In this document: piece after piece, positions 19,619 through 27,311 of the stretch
Numbering within the stretch: the stretch's first letter is position 1
How the letters are laid out: each line of letters begins with the position of its first letter
Assembly (NCBI GenBank): GCA_016844945.1
Contig: JAERTJ010000073.1
Coordinates: 1-64,000, forward strand
DNA from: Fidelibacterota bacterium
GTDB taxonomy: Bacteria > Fidelibacterota > UBA8477 > JABMPR01
DNA length: 64,000 nt
Direction of reading: 5' to 3'
Position numbers and translations under genes: made by a program
The notes under the pieces: generated by a model
What the model saw: the letters and a program-made list of their open reading frames with translations, nothing else
Told to the model about the DNA's origin: nothing
Databases searched by the model: none

Positions 19619-20893
19619 ATCAAACGCGAAACCAAAGCAATACATAGCGGATATACCAGTGAAGGTACAACCAAAGCTGTGGCGGTGCCCATTTATCAGA
19701 CCGTCGCTTATGAATTCGACAACGCCCAACATGGTGCTGATCTATTCAATCTGGAAGTTCAGGGGAACATCTATTCTCGTATCATGAACCCCACTTGTGC
19801 TGTTTTAGAACAACGTGTAACCGACCTTGAAGGTGGAGCCGCAGCCCTGGCAGTTACAGCAGGAAGTGCTGCTGTGAATTATGCCATCCTCACCATTGCC
19901 CAACATGGAAACAATATTGTTTCTGTTCCTCAGCTATATGGTGGGACCTACACCTTATTTGCCCACATGTTTGAACGCCTGGGGATTGAATGTCGTCTTG
20001 CTGATGATGATTCTCCGGCCAGCCTGGAAAAACTGATTGATGATAAAACCAGCGCTGTGTTTTGTGAAAGCATTGGCAATCCGGCTGGTAATATCGTCGA
20101 CCTTGCAGCCATCGCAGAGATGGCACATTCCCATGGTGTTCCGCTTATTGTCGATAATACTGTCGCAACCCCGATTTTGATACGTCCCATTGAACATGGG
20201 GCTGACATTGTCATCCATTCCCTGACCAAATATATGGGTGGACATGGGACAGCTCTGGGTGGAATAATTGTAGATTCAGGTAAATTCCCATGGGCTGATA
20301 ATGCTGAAAGATTTCCGATGCTCAACACACCTGAGCCTGCCTATCATAACATGGTTTATACGGAAGCCATGGGCGAGTTGGCATTTATCGCACGGACACG
20401 AACGGTACCTCTGAGAAATACTGGTTCAGCTTTGAGTCCGATGAACGCCTTCCTGATCCTTCAGGGGATAGAAACCCTGGCATTACGGATGGAACGACAT
20501 TGCGAGAACGCCCTTGCTGTGGCAAAATACCTGGAAAAACATCCCAGGGTTGAGTGGGTGAATTTTGCCGGTCTTCCAAACTCCGAGTACTATGACCTGG
20601 CTCAAAAGTACTGTGATGGACATCCATCAGCCCTCATGACATTTGGGATAAAGGGTGGTATGGAAGCTGGAGAAAAATTTTATGATGCCCTCAAAATATT
20701 CAAACGTCTCGTGAATATTGGTGATGCAAAATCTCTGGCTGCGCATCCAGCCTCTACCACACACCGACAATTGTCTGGTGACGATTTACTGGCATCAGGG
20801 GTCACACCCGAAACCTTACGTCTGTGTGTAGGGATTGAGCATATCGATGATATTATTGAGGATTTGGAACAGGCACTAAAGGCTGCTGAATAA
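19619..20893 (+). CDS. metY: O-acetylhomoserine sulfhydrylase, apparent ATC start
   Basis: This PLP enzyme of the Cys/Met metabolism family makes homocysteine from acylhomoserine and sulfide. The PLP lysine is in VIHSLTKYMGGHGTALGG, and AHPASTTHRQLSGDDL is typical. The conserved family N-terminus (KRETKAIHSGYTSEGTTKAV, then PIYQTVAYEF) is encoded upstream of the first GTG (19679). No ATG, GTG or TTG exists in that frame after the TAA at 19598. ATC at 19619 follows the ribosome site AAAGGGAG with 8 bases spacing and gives a 424-residue protein of normal length. Either ATC is used or the base call is wrong. It lies 32 bases after metA. Confidence 0.93.
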   Translation: MKRETKAIHSGYTSEGTTKAVAVPIYQTVAYEFDNAQHGADLFNLEVQGNIYSRIMNPTCAVLEQRVTDLEGGAAALAVTAGSAAVNYAILTIAQHGNNIVSVPQLYGGTYTLFAHMFERLGIECRLADDDSPASLEKLIDDKTSAVFCESIGNPAGNIVDLAAIAEMAHSHGVPLIVDNTVATPILIRPIEHGADIVIHSLTKYMGGHGTALGGIIVDSGKFPWADNAERFPMLNTPEPAYHNMVYTEAMGELAFIARTRTVPLRNTGSALSPMNAFLILQGIETLALRMERHCENALAVAKYLEKHPRVEWVNFAGLPNSEYYDLAQKYCDGHPSALMTFGIKGGMEAGEKFYDALKIFKRLVNIGDAKSLAAHPASTTHRQLSGDDLLASGVTPETLRLCVGIEHIDDIIEDLEQALKAAE

Positions 20894-20900
20894 TCCCAAG

Positions 20901-20936
20901 CCCGCTTTTGCGAGGAGGAACGACAAAGCAATCCCC
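20901..20936. repeat. short REP-like intergenic repeat
   Basis: The stretch contains TGCGAGGAGGAACGACAAAG followed by CAATCCCC. A degenerate relative is found at 46824-46861 (TGTGAGAAACGCAGTGACGA then AGCAATCCCC). Both resemble the dispersed GCGAGGAACGAAGCAATC type of palindromic repeat common in intergenic DNA of many bacteria. It sits just after metY. Confidence 0.5.
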
Positions 20937-20971
20937 AAATTGTGGTTCGGGACATAAATGCGTGCCTTCCT

Positions 20972-21015
20972 GAGGCTCTCGAAGGAGACATGTACTACCA
21001 CCCTTCGAGAGCCTC
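20972..21015. terminator. 14-bp perfect hairpin between convergent genes
   Basis: GAGGCTCTCGAAGG (20972-20985) and CCTTCGAGAGCCTC (21002-21015) form a perfect 14-bp stem with a 16-base loop. It lies between metY (plus) and the lipoprotein at 21129 (minus). A bidirectional transcript end is likely, although there is no clean T-run. The arms also resemble a dispersed CTTCGAGA-type repeat, so it may be part of the neighbouring REP-like element. Confidence 0.5.
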
Positions 21016-21128
21016 CAGTCTACGCGCGTATAGCTTCGACATGGCAGGCAGGGTGATGAATCATAGATAAATTTTGAGTTATAGGGTAACTGAGTTTTAG
21101 TTCTGACCTTACCAAACCTAGAAAATTA

Positions 21129-21602
21129 CTATTTATCGAAAATAGTTTCCTCTTGCTGAGCGCGTAGTAATCTGAGTTGGTTAATCAGAGGCTGAATACT
21201 GGTTAAGGTATCTCCGAATTCAAAAGTGATTTTCTTTGATCCTTCACTGGATTCGACTTTGATCCATTCAGCACCTCCGTCGGCACAATCAGGACAACCA
21301 ATTACATCCTCGAAACTTTCCAGGGTGGCAAAATCAACCCGCGAAATGAGGTCGTTCCAATCATCCGTTTCCATTGGAGCATTGTTTATGCGCATTGGAT
21401 ATTCATCACTCGCCCTCCCAATGGCCCTGTATATGAGAGATTCAGAGGAAATCTCCATCTCGCGAACACAATACCCGACACATTCACCAAAGGACGTTCC
21501 ACTTGAGATAACCGTATCACTGGAATCTGTTTTGTCCTCACAGGAGAGCAATAGAAAGACTACGGTCATTACCTTTAGCATCATTTTCATTGGATTCACC
21601 AC
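21129..21602 (-). CDS. small lipoprotein of unknown function
   Basis: The 157-residue product has a signal peptide ending in a lipobox (TVVFLLLSC), so it is probably membrane-anchored after Cys processing. The ORF opens with GTG at 21602, but the ATG at 21590 (MKMMLKVM) is the more natural start. The mature part has a C-x3-C pair (GECVGYCVREMEI) and a C-x2-C pair (VIGCPDCADGG), which could form disulfides or bind a metal. I do not recognise a family. It is the last gene of a three-lipoprotein group with 21642 and 22107. Confidence 0.72.
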   Translation of the reverse strand: MVNPMKMMLKVMTVVFLLLSCEDKTDSSDTVISSGTSFGECVGYCVREMEISSESLIYRAIGRASDEYPMRINNAPMETDDWNDLISRVDFATLESFEDVIGCPDCADGGAEWIKVESSEGSKKITFEFGDTLTSIQPLINQLRLLRAQQEETIFDK

Positions 21603-21641
21603 TCTGTTATCAATTCTAAATCCAAGCTATTTCCAATCTGG

Positions 21642-22085
21642 TCACGGTGTTGAGTATTCAATGCTCTCACTCCTCAATATTCGATAATTGGAATCATCCA
21701 TATCCGTCGTATTCAGGATCACACGCCAGGTACAGTTTTCATTTGGTAGCATGACTAAAAAATTGAAACTTAAATCAGTTCCAAGGTTGAAGTATTCTGC
21801 ACCGGTTCCGCACCAGTTCCACATCAGGTAAGCCCAACCTGTATCAGCCAGCGCTTCTGTACTGTAATGAGGTGATGTTGCATCATAGGCAAAATACTTA
21901 ATACTCTCTGGGCTGTCGTTCACCATAGTAAAAGAAGCCATGGAGCTATTTCCTGAAGTCACTGTTCCATTGTATTCAATATAGACTGTGCCTGATTTAT
22001 CCCTACCAGGTGTTTCTTTGGGCTCCAGAACGCCACAGGATGTGAGCAATGCAATCCCCACAATTATATTGAATAAGATTTTCAT
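21642..22085 (-). CDS. small lipoprotein of unknown function
   Basis: The 147-residue product starts MKILFNIIVGIALLTSCGVL, a clean lipoprotein signal with lipobox LTSC. The mature part is rich in beta-prone segments (YIEYNGTVTSGNSSMASFTM) and has two cysteines (NWCGTG, NENCTWRV) that may pair. No family is recognised. It lies 21 bases downstream of the VWA lipoprotein and 40 bases upstream of the next lipoprotein, so the three are probably co-transcribed. Confidence 0.72.
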   Translation of the reverse strand: MKILFNIIVGIALLTSCGVLEPKETPGRDKSGTVYIEYNGTVTSGNSSMASFTMVNDSPESIKYFAYDATSPHYSTEALADTGWAYLMWNWCGTGAEYFNLGTDLSFNFLVMLPNENCTWRVILNTTDMDDSNYRILRSESIEYSTP

Positions 22086-22106
22086 AAGTACTTATCAGTC
22101 TCCGAA

Positions 22107-23645
22107 CTATTCTATGGTTTGCAGGGCTCGAACTAGCTCCAGCAGTTCGGCATCTCTGTCATCCGACCCATTCAAAGATGAGAGTATTAGTTCCTCTACA
22201 TCTGACAATCCAGTTGAAACATATGGGCTTTCTCTGAGAATTTCGGCATACTCAGCCACACCAGCCGTAAATCTAAAGCGGTCAGGAGCCTGTGCAAATT
22301 CAGAGACCCATTCCCCACCGTTAATGGGTACATCCAGAGGAATATCCATGTCTCCGTCTGGGAGTTTATATCGCAAGTGAACGATTCCCAAGGCGCCTGA
22401 TCCGCCTTCTACCAGATCTAATTCATAAAGTGCTGTAACTCGATGACCAGCCCCTATTTCACCCGCATCCGTACTATCATTTTCGAAATCTTCATCTGCA
22501 ATATCCCTATTTTCATAGCCAATCAAACGGTATCGTTGCACAGCCGCTTCATTAAATTGAACCTGAATTTTTACATCCTTGGCGATGACTTCCATCACAG
22601 CTGATAATTCTTCTGTAAACAGCCTCTCTGCTTCGTCTATACTATCAATATAATAGTAGTTCCCATTTCCCTGATCAGCCAGTTGCTCCATGAGATAATC
22701 ATTGTAATTACCACTTCCAAAACCCAGGGTGGACAAAGTAATTCCTTGATCCACATAATCAGAAATGAGTTCCAGGATAGCATCATGTGAGGTGGCTCCT
22801 ACATTGGCATCACCATCAGAACAAACGATGATACGATTCACCCCGCCGTCCAGGGATCCAGACCGGTTCACATCATAGGCATTTTGCAGTCCAGATGCCA
22901 TGGCTGTGGAGCCCCCTGCCTCTAGATCTGAAATAATCGCCTTAATTGCATCTGCATCATTCTCCTGCAGGCTGGTAGGTGTGAGTACTGTACCTACACT
23001 TCCGGCGTAGGTGCAAATTGACACTTGATCACCTGTTCGCATATTATCCACCAATATGTAAAGACTCTCTTTTACCAGATCCATTCTTGAGCGCATGGAT
23101 CCTGAAATGTCGATGAGGAAAGTCAGGTTCCATGAAGTGGATTGTTCACTGGCTTCTCGTCCCTGAAGACCAATTCGCATCAGATGTAGACTATCTGACC
23201 TGAAAGGAGATGGAGCGCCCTCAATACTCACTGAAAATGGGCGATCTATTGGAACTTCATAGTCCTGTCTGAAATAATTGATGTATTCTTCAACGCGTAC
23301 TGAGGAAGCAGCAGGAATAATACCTTCATTAATTTTTTTGCGCCCAAAGGTGTAGGATCCTGCATCCACATCCACACCAAAGGTTGATAGATTGTCCTCT
23401 GATGTAAATACAAATCCATTATAGGTCAACTCGCCATGTTTTTCAGTACCCGGGAAGTAATCACTTTTACCACCCGGAAGTGCAAAATTATCACTGAGTG
23501 CTCCATCAGCAGTTTCGGTACCCCCTTGAGAGAGGGCTCTTGCATCATCTGAACTTGTGAGGGTGTTTTCACATCCAACAAAGACTGTAAACATCGCTAT
23601 GATCATAAAAAGAGTAACTCGTTGGATATTGCTTAAAACTTTCAT
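22107..23645 (-). CDS. VWA-domain lipoprotein (YfbK-like)
   Basis: The 512-residue product has a lipoprotein signal (MFTVFVGCENTLTSS). A conserved N-terminal segment (TFGVDVDAGSYTFGRKKINE, then VRVEEYINYF) precedes a von Willebrand A domain with a MIDAS motif (FLIDISGSMRSRMDLVK) and RIIVCSDGDANVG. The C-terminal part (VKIQVQFNEAAVQRYRLIGY) matches the YfbK-type tail. Such proteins are cell-surface or periplasmic and of uncertain function. An excellent ribosome site (GGAGGAAGTC) precedes the ATG. A 16-bp palindrome lies 45 bases upstream. Confidence 0.9.
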   Translation of the reverse strand: MKVLSNIQRVTLFMIIAMFTVFVGCENTLTSSDDARALSQGGTETADGALSDNFALPGGKSDYFPGTEKHGELTYNGFVFTSEDNLSTFGVDVDAGSYTFGRKKINEGIIPAASSVRVEEYINYFRQDYEVPIDRPFSVSIEGAPSPFRSDSLHLMRIGLQGREASEQSTSWNLTFLIDISGSMRSRMDLVKESLYILVDNMRTGDQVSICTYAGSVGTVLTPTSLQENDADAIKAIISDLEAGGSTAMASGLQNAYDVNRSGSLDGGVNRIIVCSDGDANVGATSHDAILELISDYVDQGITLSTLGFGSGNYNDYLMEQLADQGNGNYYYIDSIDEAERLFTEELSAVMEVIAKDVKIQVQFNEAAVQRYRLIGYENRDIADEDFENDSTDAGEIGAGHRVTALYELDLVEGGSGALGIVHLRYKLPDGDMDIPLDVPINGGEWVSEFAQAPDRFRFTAGVAEYAEILRESPYVSTGLSDVEELILSSLNGSDDRDAELLELVRALQTIE

Positions 23646-23689
23646 GACTTCCTCCCGAATTAAAATTTGAACCTGAAATGAATTTCATA

Positions 23690-23705
23690 TGTCTCATTTG
23701 AGACA
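23690..23705. promoter_or_regulatory. operator-like palindrome upstream of the VWA lipoprotein
   Basis: TGTCTCATTTGAGACA is a perfect inverted repeat with 7-bp arms and a 2-base centre, 45 bases before the VWA start. Its length and symmetry suit a dimeric repressor. No T-run follows, so a terminator role is unlikely. The regulator is unknown. Confidence 0.4.
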
Positions 23706-23837
23706 AGTCATGTGCCATTTTTAGAAGCAGGGAAACATCCTTTCTGTAGATTGAGGATTTTGAAGGGCTTTACCTCAAAAATAAATAATAAAAATTATTA
23801 CTCAGCTTCAGTCTTGGCAGAACCGGTACTCTGCGAC

Positions 23838-23853
23838 TTTCAGAATTCTGAAA
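23838..23853. terminator. palindrome with T-run downstream of the barrel-protein gene
   Basis: TTTCAGAATTCTGAAA is a perfect 16-base palindrome, followed on the plus strand by CTTTTTTC. It can form a 6-bp stem with an AATT loop. It lies 44 bases after the end of the minus-strand gene at 23897. On that strand the T-run precedes the stem, so it would terminate plus-strand transcription better than the gene it follows. Function is uncertain. Confidence 0.3.
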
Positions 23854-23896
23854 CTTTTTTCAATATTCTGATGCTTTTACCAAGGGTGAAGGGATT

Positions 23897-24937
23897 TTAA
23901 ATCGTGACTTTTATACCTAACTCAAACAAGTTTTTATAGTAGAACCAGTGGTTAAAAACAGTCTCGTTTTTAATCGCGCTGTATTGGAGATAAATCATCT
24001 TTTGCGGATCAAGAACTCTATCAATCTGGACATGAAGTTGATTCTGGATATTTTCCTCTGGATCGCGGTGTGGGTTTAGTTCGGAGAAATCAGGTCGACC
24101 ATAATATTTATTCATCCCTTGCAGGACAACATGGATGAACATTTTCGGACTGATTCGTCCCGATCCATAAAGCTTTCCGGCTAGAATTGTCGCTTCGTCG
24201 ATCTCACTATTTGATCGGATATCCTCATAGCTGATGGAAAGACCGAGAATCATCCTACCTGTATATTTAAGTTGCCCACCCAGCAGCCATGACCGGTCTT
24301 CCTGATCCTCAGTTACATTGCTATATAGGGTGTCGTATTGAATGATCCTTGCAGGGTAATCCTCATACTGGATCAGACTGCCCTGCCAACGAAGTTCACC
24401 ACGAAGCTTGTTGGAGAGCGGTCGATTTAGGCTAAAGAATATCTTCTGGTCAGTATATTGAAAGAGCGTCCCATTATCGATTTGCAATAGGGACTTTAAT
24501 ACACCAATCTCATAATTAATGGATTGGGGTTTCACGCGATTCACGACACCTCGAAAGGTTGTTCTCCCTGACCTCTGAAAGTCTTCAAAGTATACCTTCT
24601 GAAAGGATTTCAGGTTGGCACCCAGCTGCCAATGCGGGAGAAGACCATACTGTCCCCCCACTTCAGCATTCACAATCACTTTGGAATCGAAAAGAAGTGC
24701 TGGCTCCAAATATCCTTGTCCCAGGAAGGATCCATGGATTCGGCTTCTGGAGGTAGATGTGTCAAACTTTATCAAGCCCCTTCCTTTTAGCCCAACGGTT
24801 GACTCGATATCATTAATATTTTCCCGAGGATTTGAGTCGTAATAGGTTGAAAAGTTTATCTGGCTTTCAAAAGCCAAACAGCTGCCTGATAAGAAAATCA
24901 GACAAACAAAAATCCGGCACTTATTGGAACAAGTCAT
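23897..24937 (-). CDS. putative outer-membrane beta-barrel protein, unknown function
   Basis: The 346-residue product has a signal peptide (CLIFLSGSCLAFESQ) and alternating polar/aromatic strands throughout, for example INFSTYYDSNPRE, ELRWQGSLIQYEDYPARI and MIYLQYSAIKNETVFNHWFY. It ends FELGIKVTI, close to the hydrophobic pattern of an outer-membrane signal strand. YYDSN near the N-terminus recalls barrels of surface-modification systems. No family is recognised with certainty. It is the last gene of the kinase-regulator operon and may be the effector or structural output. Confidence 0.7.
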   Translation of the reverse strand: MTCSNKCRIFVCLIFLSGSCLAFESQINFSTYYDSNPRENINDIESTVGLKGRGLIKFDTSTSRSRIHGSFLGQGYLEPALLFDSKVIVNAEVGGQYGLLPHWQLGANLKSFQKVYFEDFQRSGRTTFRGVVNRVKPQSINYEIGVLKSLLQIDNGTLFQYTDQKIFFSLNRPLSNKLRGELRWQGSLIQYEDYPARIIQYDTLYSNVTEDQEDRSWLLGGQLKYTGRMILGLSISYEDIRSNSEIDEATILAGKLYGSGRISPKMFIHVVLQGMNKYYGRPDFSELNPHRDPEENIQNQLHVQIDRVLDPQKMIYLQYSAIKNETVFNHWFYYKNLFELGIKVTI

Positions 24938-24976
24938 GAGGTTTTACAATTGGATAGTGCTATTGAAAATTCTTGT

Positions 24977-25942
24977 TCAGGGAGTATGGTCCAATTCCTT
25001 ATTAACAAGGCTGAGAAGTGCTTCATATTCATTTTGCTTTGACTTGAGGTAATCAATATCATTTGGGGACAAATTAATAGCAGAAAGTGTCTGTATTCCT
25101 TCTCTTCTGACATTGAGACTGATGGATTCAACTGATTCTGCAAATCGACCAGAAATGCTGGCATCATCGCGAGGGTTTTCATTGCCGCCGACATCGCTTA
25201 GAGCCTCCGCTGCGCCCCAGGCAGCAAAACTTTTCTCTGTTTCACCTCTGGAGTCTCGCTGTTGAACATCCTGTTCCGACTCCATTTGGAGCCCCAGATC
25301 CTCATGGAATTCTGCCAGCCTGGCAGCCAGCTCTATTTCTTTTGCACGAATGGAAAGGATTGAATCCAATTGAACTATTTTGAGAGCCAATAACTCTCGG
25401 ACATCTGTAAGAACTAAATCTCTCAATTCCTGATTTGCATATTCACTTTCAACAAGTTCCCTGTAGTCTGGTAATTGAATCTCATGAGCTGATTGGTTCA
25501 TCAGGACTTGCACTACGCGGAGACTGGTTGCCCGCTGAGCAACAGGTATCGAATCTCCGTCTCCATAACTCACTAAAACCTGTTCATAAACAATTTTTAA
25601 TTCCTCTAACACCTCGGTCTGTTGACCTTTAAGTATTGATAGTTGTGACTCTATGTTTTGGAGGGAATCCAGTACTGCCAGTTGTCGATCTGAATGGTTT
25701 GAAAGTAAAAATTTGTTGATCCAGGCATTATACCAGTAGGATGAATTTTGGAGTTGGCTGATTTTACTCTTGAGGATTTCCTGCTCTCTGGAGTATTGAT
25801 CCTGTGTGTGTTGTAATGCAGAAATTCTAGTGTTTATGCTCAGGTAAGATTGCCAAACCATTTCCATTTCCCGAGCTTGAACGCTTTCAATGCTTGATAT
25901 CATCAACAGGATTAAAAAGCTGTAGAACATCCTTTGTATCAT
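24977..25942 (-). CDS. periplasmic coiled-coil protein, unknown function
   Basis: The 321-residue product has a signal peptide (MIQRMFYSFLILLMISSIES, then VQA). Long heptad-rich helices fill residues 25-120 and 170-225 (LDSLQNIESQLSILKGQQTE, LIV-spaced). An acidic low-complexity linker (SEQDVQQRDSRGETEKS) precedes a helical C-terminus. The start overlaps the response-regulator stop in an ATGA junction, so the two are translationally coupled. The pairing with a barrel protein suggests an envelope-spanning assembly (inference only). Confidence 0.75.
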   Translation of the reverse strand: MIQRMFYSFLILLMISSIESVQAREMEMVWQSYLSINTRISALQHTQDQYSREQEILKSKISQLQNSSYWYNAWINKFLLSNHSDRQLAVLDSLQNIESQLSILKGQQTEVLEELKIVYEQVLVSYGDGDSIPVAQRATSLRVVQVLMNQSAHEIQLPDYRELVESEYANQELRDLVLTDVRELLALKIVQLDSILSIRAKEIELAARLAEFHEDLGLQMESEQDVQQRDSRGETEKSFAAWGAAEALSDVGGNENPRDDASISGRFAESVESISLNVRREGIQTLSAINLSPNDIDYLKSKQNEYEALLSLVNKELDHTP

Positions 25943-27309
25943 GATTGATCCCCCGAGTCGGTATTCTTGCCACCAAACTCCTTGAAAAGATCATGTTTTT
26001 CCATTTTGTAATAGAGTGTTGAAGTCTTGATACCAAGTTTTCGTGCAGCTTTTTGCCTGACCCCGCCAGCCCAGTTCATTGCATCGCGTATCAACACCTG
26101 TTCTGTCTCTTCCAGAACCTCATTGAGTTTCCCACTAGAACCTATCTGTGTGCCTGAGCCCTTCTCGAAATACACTTGTTCAGCCTTGATCCGACTCCCC
26201 TCAGTGAAAATCAGTAATCTCTCCAGAAAGTTTTCCAGTTCGCGGATATTTCCAGGCCAGGAATAAGCACTGAGTTTTTCCAGGGTCCCTTTCCCCAACT
26301 CAGGTACAGCTCGATTCATACGTGAACATTTTAGGCTTATGAAATGGGTGACGAGTTCAGCGATATCCTCAGGTCTTTCGCGTAGTGCTGGCAATTCGAG
26401 GGGCAGGACATTCAGTCGAAAATACAGATCTTCCCTGAATTGCTTTTTCTCCATGGCGGAATGTAAATTTTTATTGGTTGCAGCTACCACTCTCACATCC
26501 ACGGAGATCTGCTCGGTCCCTCCAACTCGTTGAAAACTCTGGTCCTGCAACACACGCAGAAGCTTGACTTGAAGTTGGGGTGAAATGTCTCCAATTTCAT
26601 CTAGAAGAATGGTTCCTCCATCAGCTTGTTCAAAGATGCCCTTGTGTTGACGCACAGCCCCAGTGAAGGCACCCTTTTCATGACCAAACAACTCACTCTC
26701 CAGCAGCGTGTCCGTCAGCGCACTGCAATTGATGGCAACCATTTCATTGGATGCGCGTTGACTTTCCAAATGTAAAGCACGGGCAATCAATTCTTTACCC
26801 GTTCCACTTTCCCCCGTGATCAAAACAGGACTGTCCACTGCAGCCATCTGCTTCACTTGAGCAATGATTTTTTGCATTTGCTCGGATGAACCAACCAAGC
26901 CATGGAAACTATCTGTTATTGGCTTTTTCTGATCAGTCAACGGTCCTTGTTCTTCAAAAACATTCGCTACTTTTGATTTTAATTCATCGATAGTGAATGG
27001 TTTGGCAATGAAGTCTCTGGCACCCAGTTTAAGGGCATTCACAGCCAGATCAATGGTGCCAAAAGCAGAAATCAGAATGAAGGGAATACCTGGTGTCTGA
27101 TCCTGAAATTCTTGAAGCAAGTTCATGCCCCCTTTGCCAGGTAATTTCAGATCAGAAATAACGAGGTCGGGTTGCACTTCCCGAAACAATTGTGCCCCGG
27201 CGTGACCGTCATCTGCGGTTTGGACCTGATAGCCATTTTTACTGAGAACTGTGGCTATTCCTTCCCGCATGGTATTGTCATCTTCTATGACCAGAATGGT
27301 TGGTTTCAC
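25939..27309 (-). CDS. NtrC-family sigma54-dependent response regulator
   Basis: The 456-residue protein has a receiver domain (VIEDDNTMREG, phospho-acceptor Asp53 in LVISDLKLPGKGG). A sigma54-activation AAA+ domain follows, with Walker A GESGTGKELIARAL and the GAFTGA loop that contacts sigma54 (HEKGAFTGAVRQHKG). LLDEIGDISPQLQVKLLRVL is the Walker B region. The C-terminal helix-turn-helix is RQKAARKLGIKTSTLYYKM. It starts two bases after the kinase stop. It activates sigma54 promoters, probably of envelope genes given the neighbours (inference). Confidence 0.95.
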   Translation of the reverse strand: MKPTILVIEDDNTMREGIATVLSKNGYQVQTADDGHAGAQLFREVQPDLVISDLKLPGKGGMNLLQEFQDQTPGIPFILISAFGTIDLAVNALKLGARDFIAKPFTIDELKSKVANVFEEQGPLTDQKKPITDSFHGLVGSSEQMQKIIAQVKQMAAVDSPVLITGESGTGKELIARALHLESQRASNEMVAINCSALTDTLLESELFGHEKGAFTGAVRQHKGIFEQADGGTILLDEIGDISPQLQVKLLRVLQDQSFQRVGGTEQISVDVRVVAATNKNLHSAMEKKQFREDLYFRLNVLPLELPALRERPEDIAELVTHFISLKCSRMNRAVPELGKGTLEKLSAYSWPGNIRELENFLERLLIFTEGSRIKAEQVYFEKGSGTQIGSSGKLNEVLEETEQVLIRDAMNWAGGVRQKAARKLGIKTSTLYYKMEKHDLFKEFGGKNTDSGDQS

Positions 27310-27311
27310 TG

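Noticed and set aside
24559-24842. Plus-strand frames opposite the barrel-protein gene
   Set aside because: Shadow frames without similarity or ribosome sites; the minus-strand gene has a clear signal peptide and operon context.
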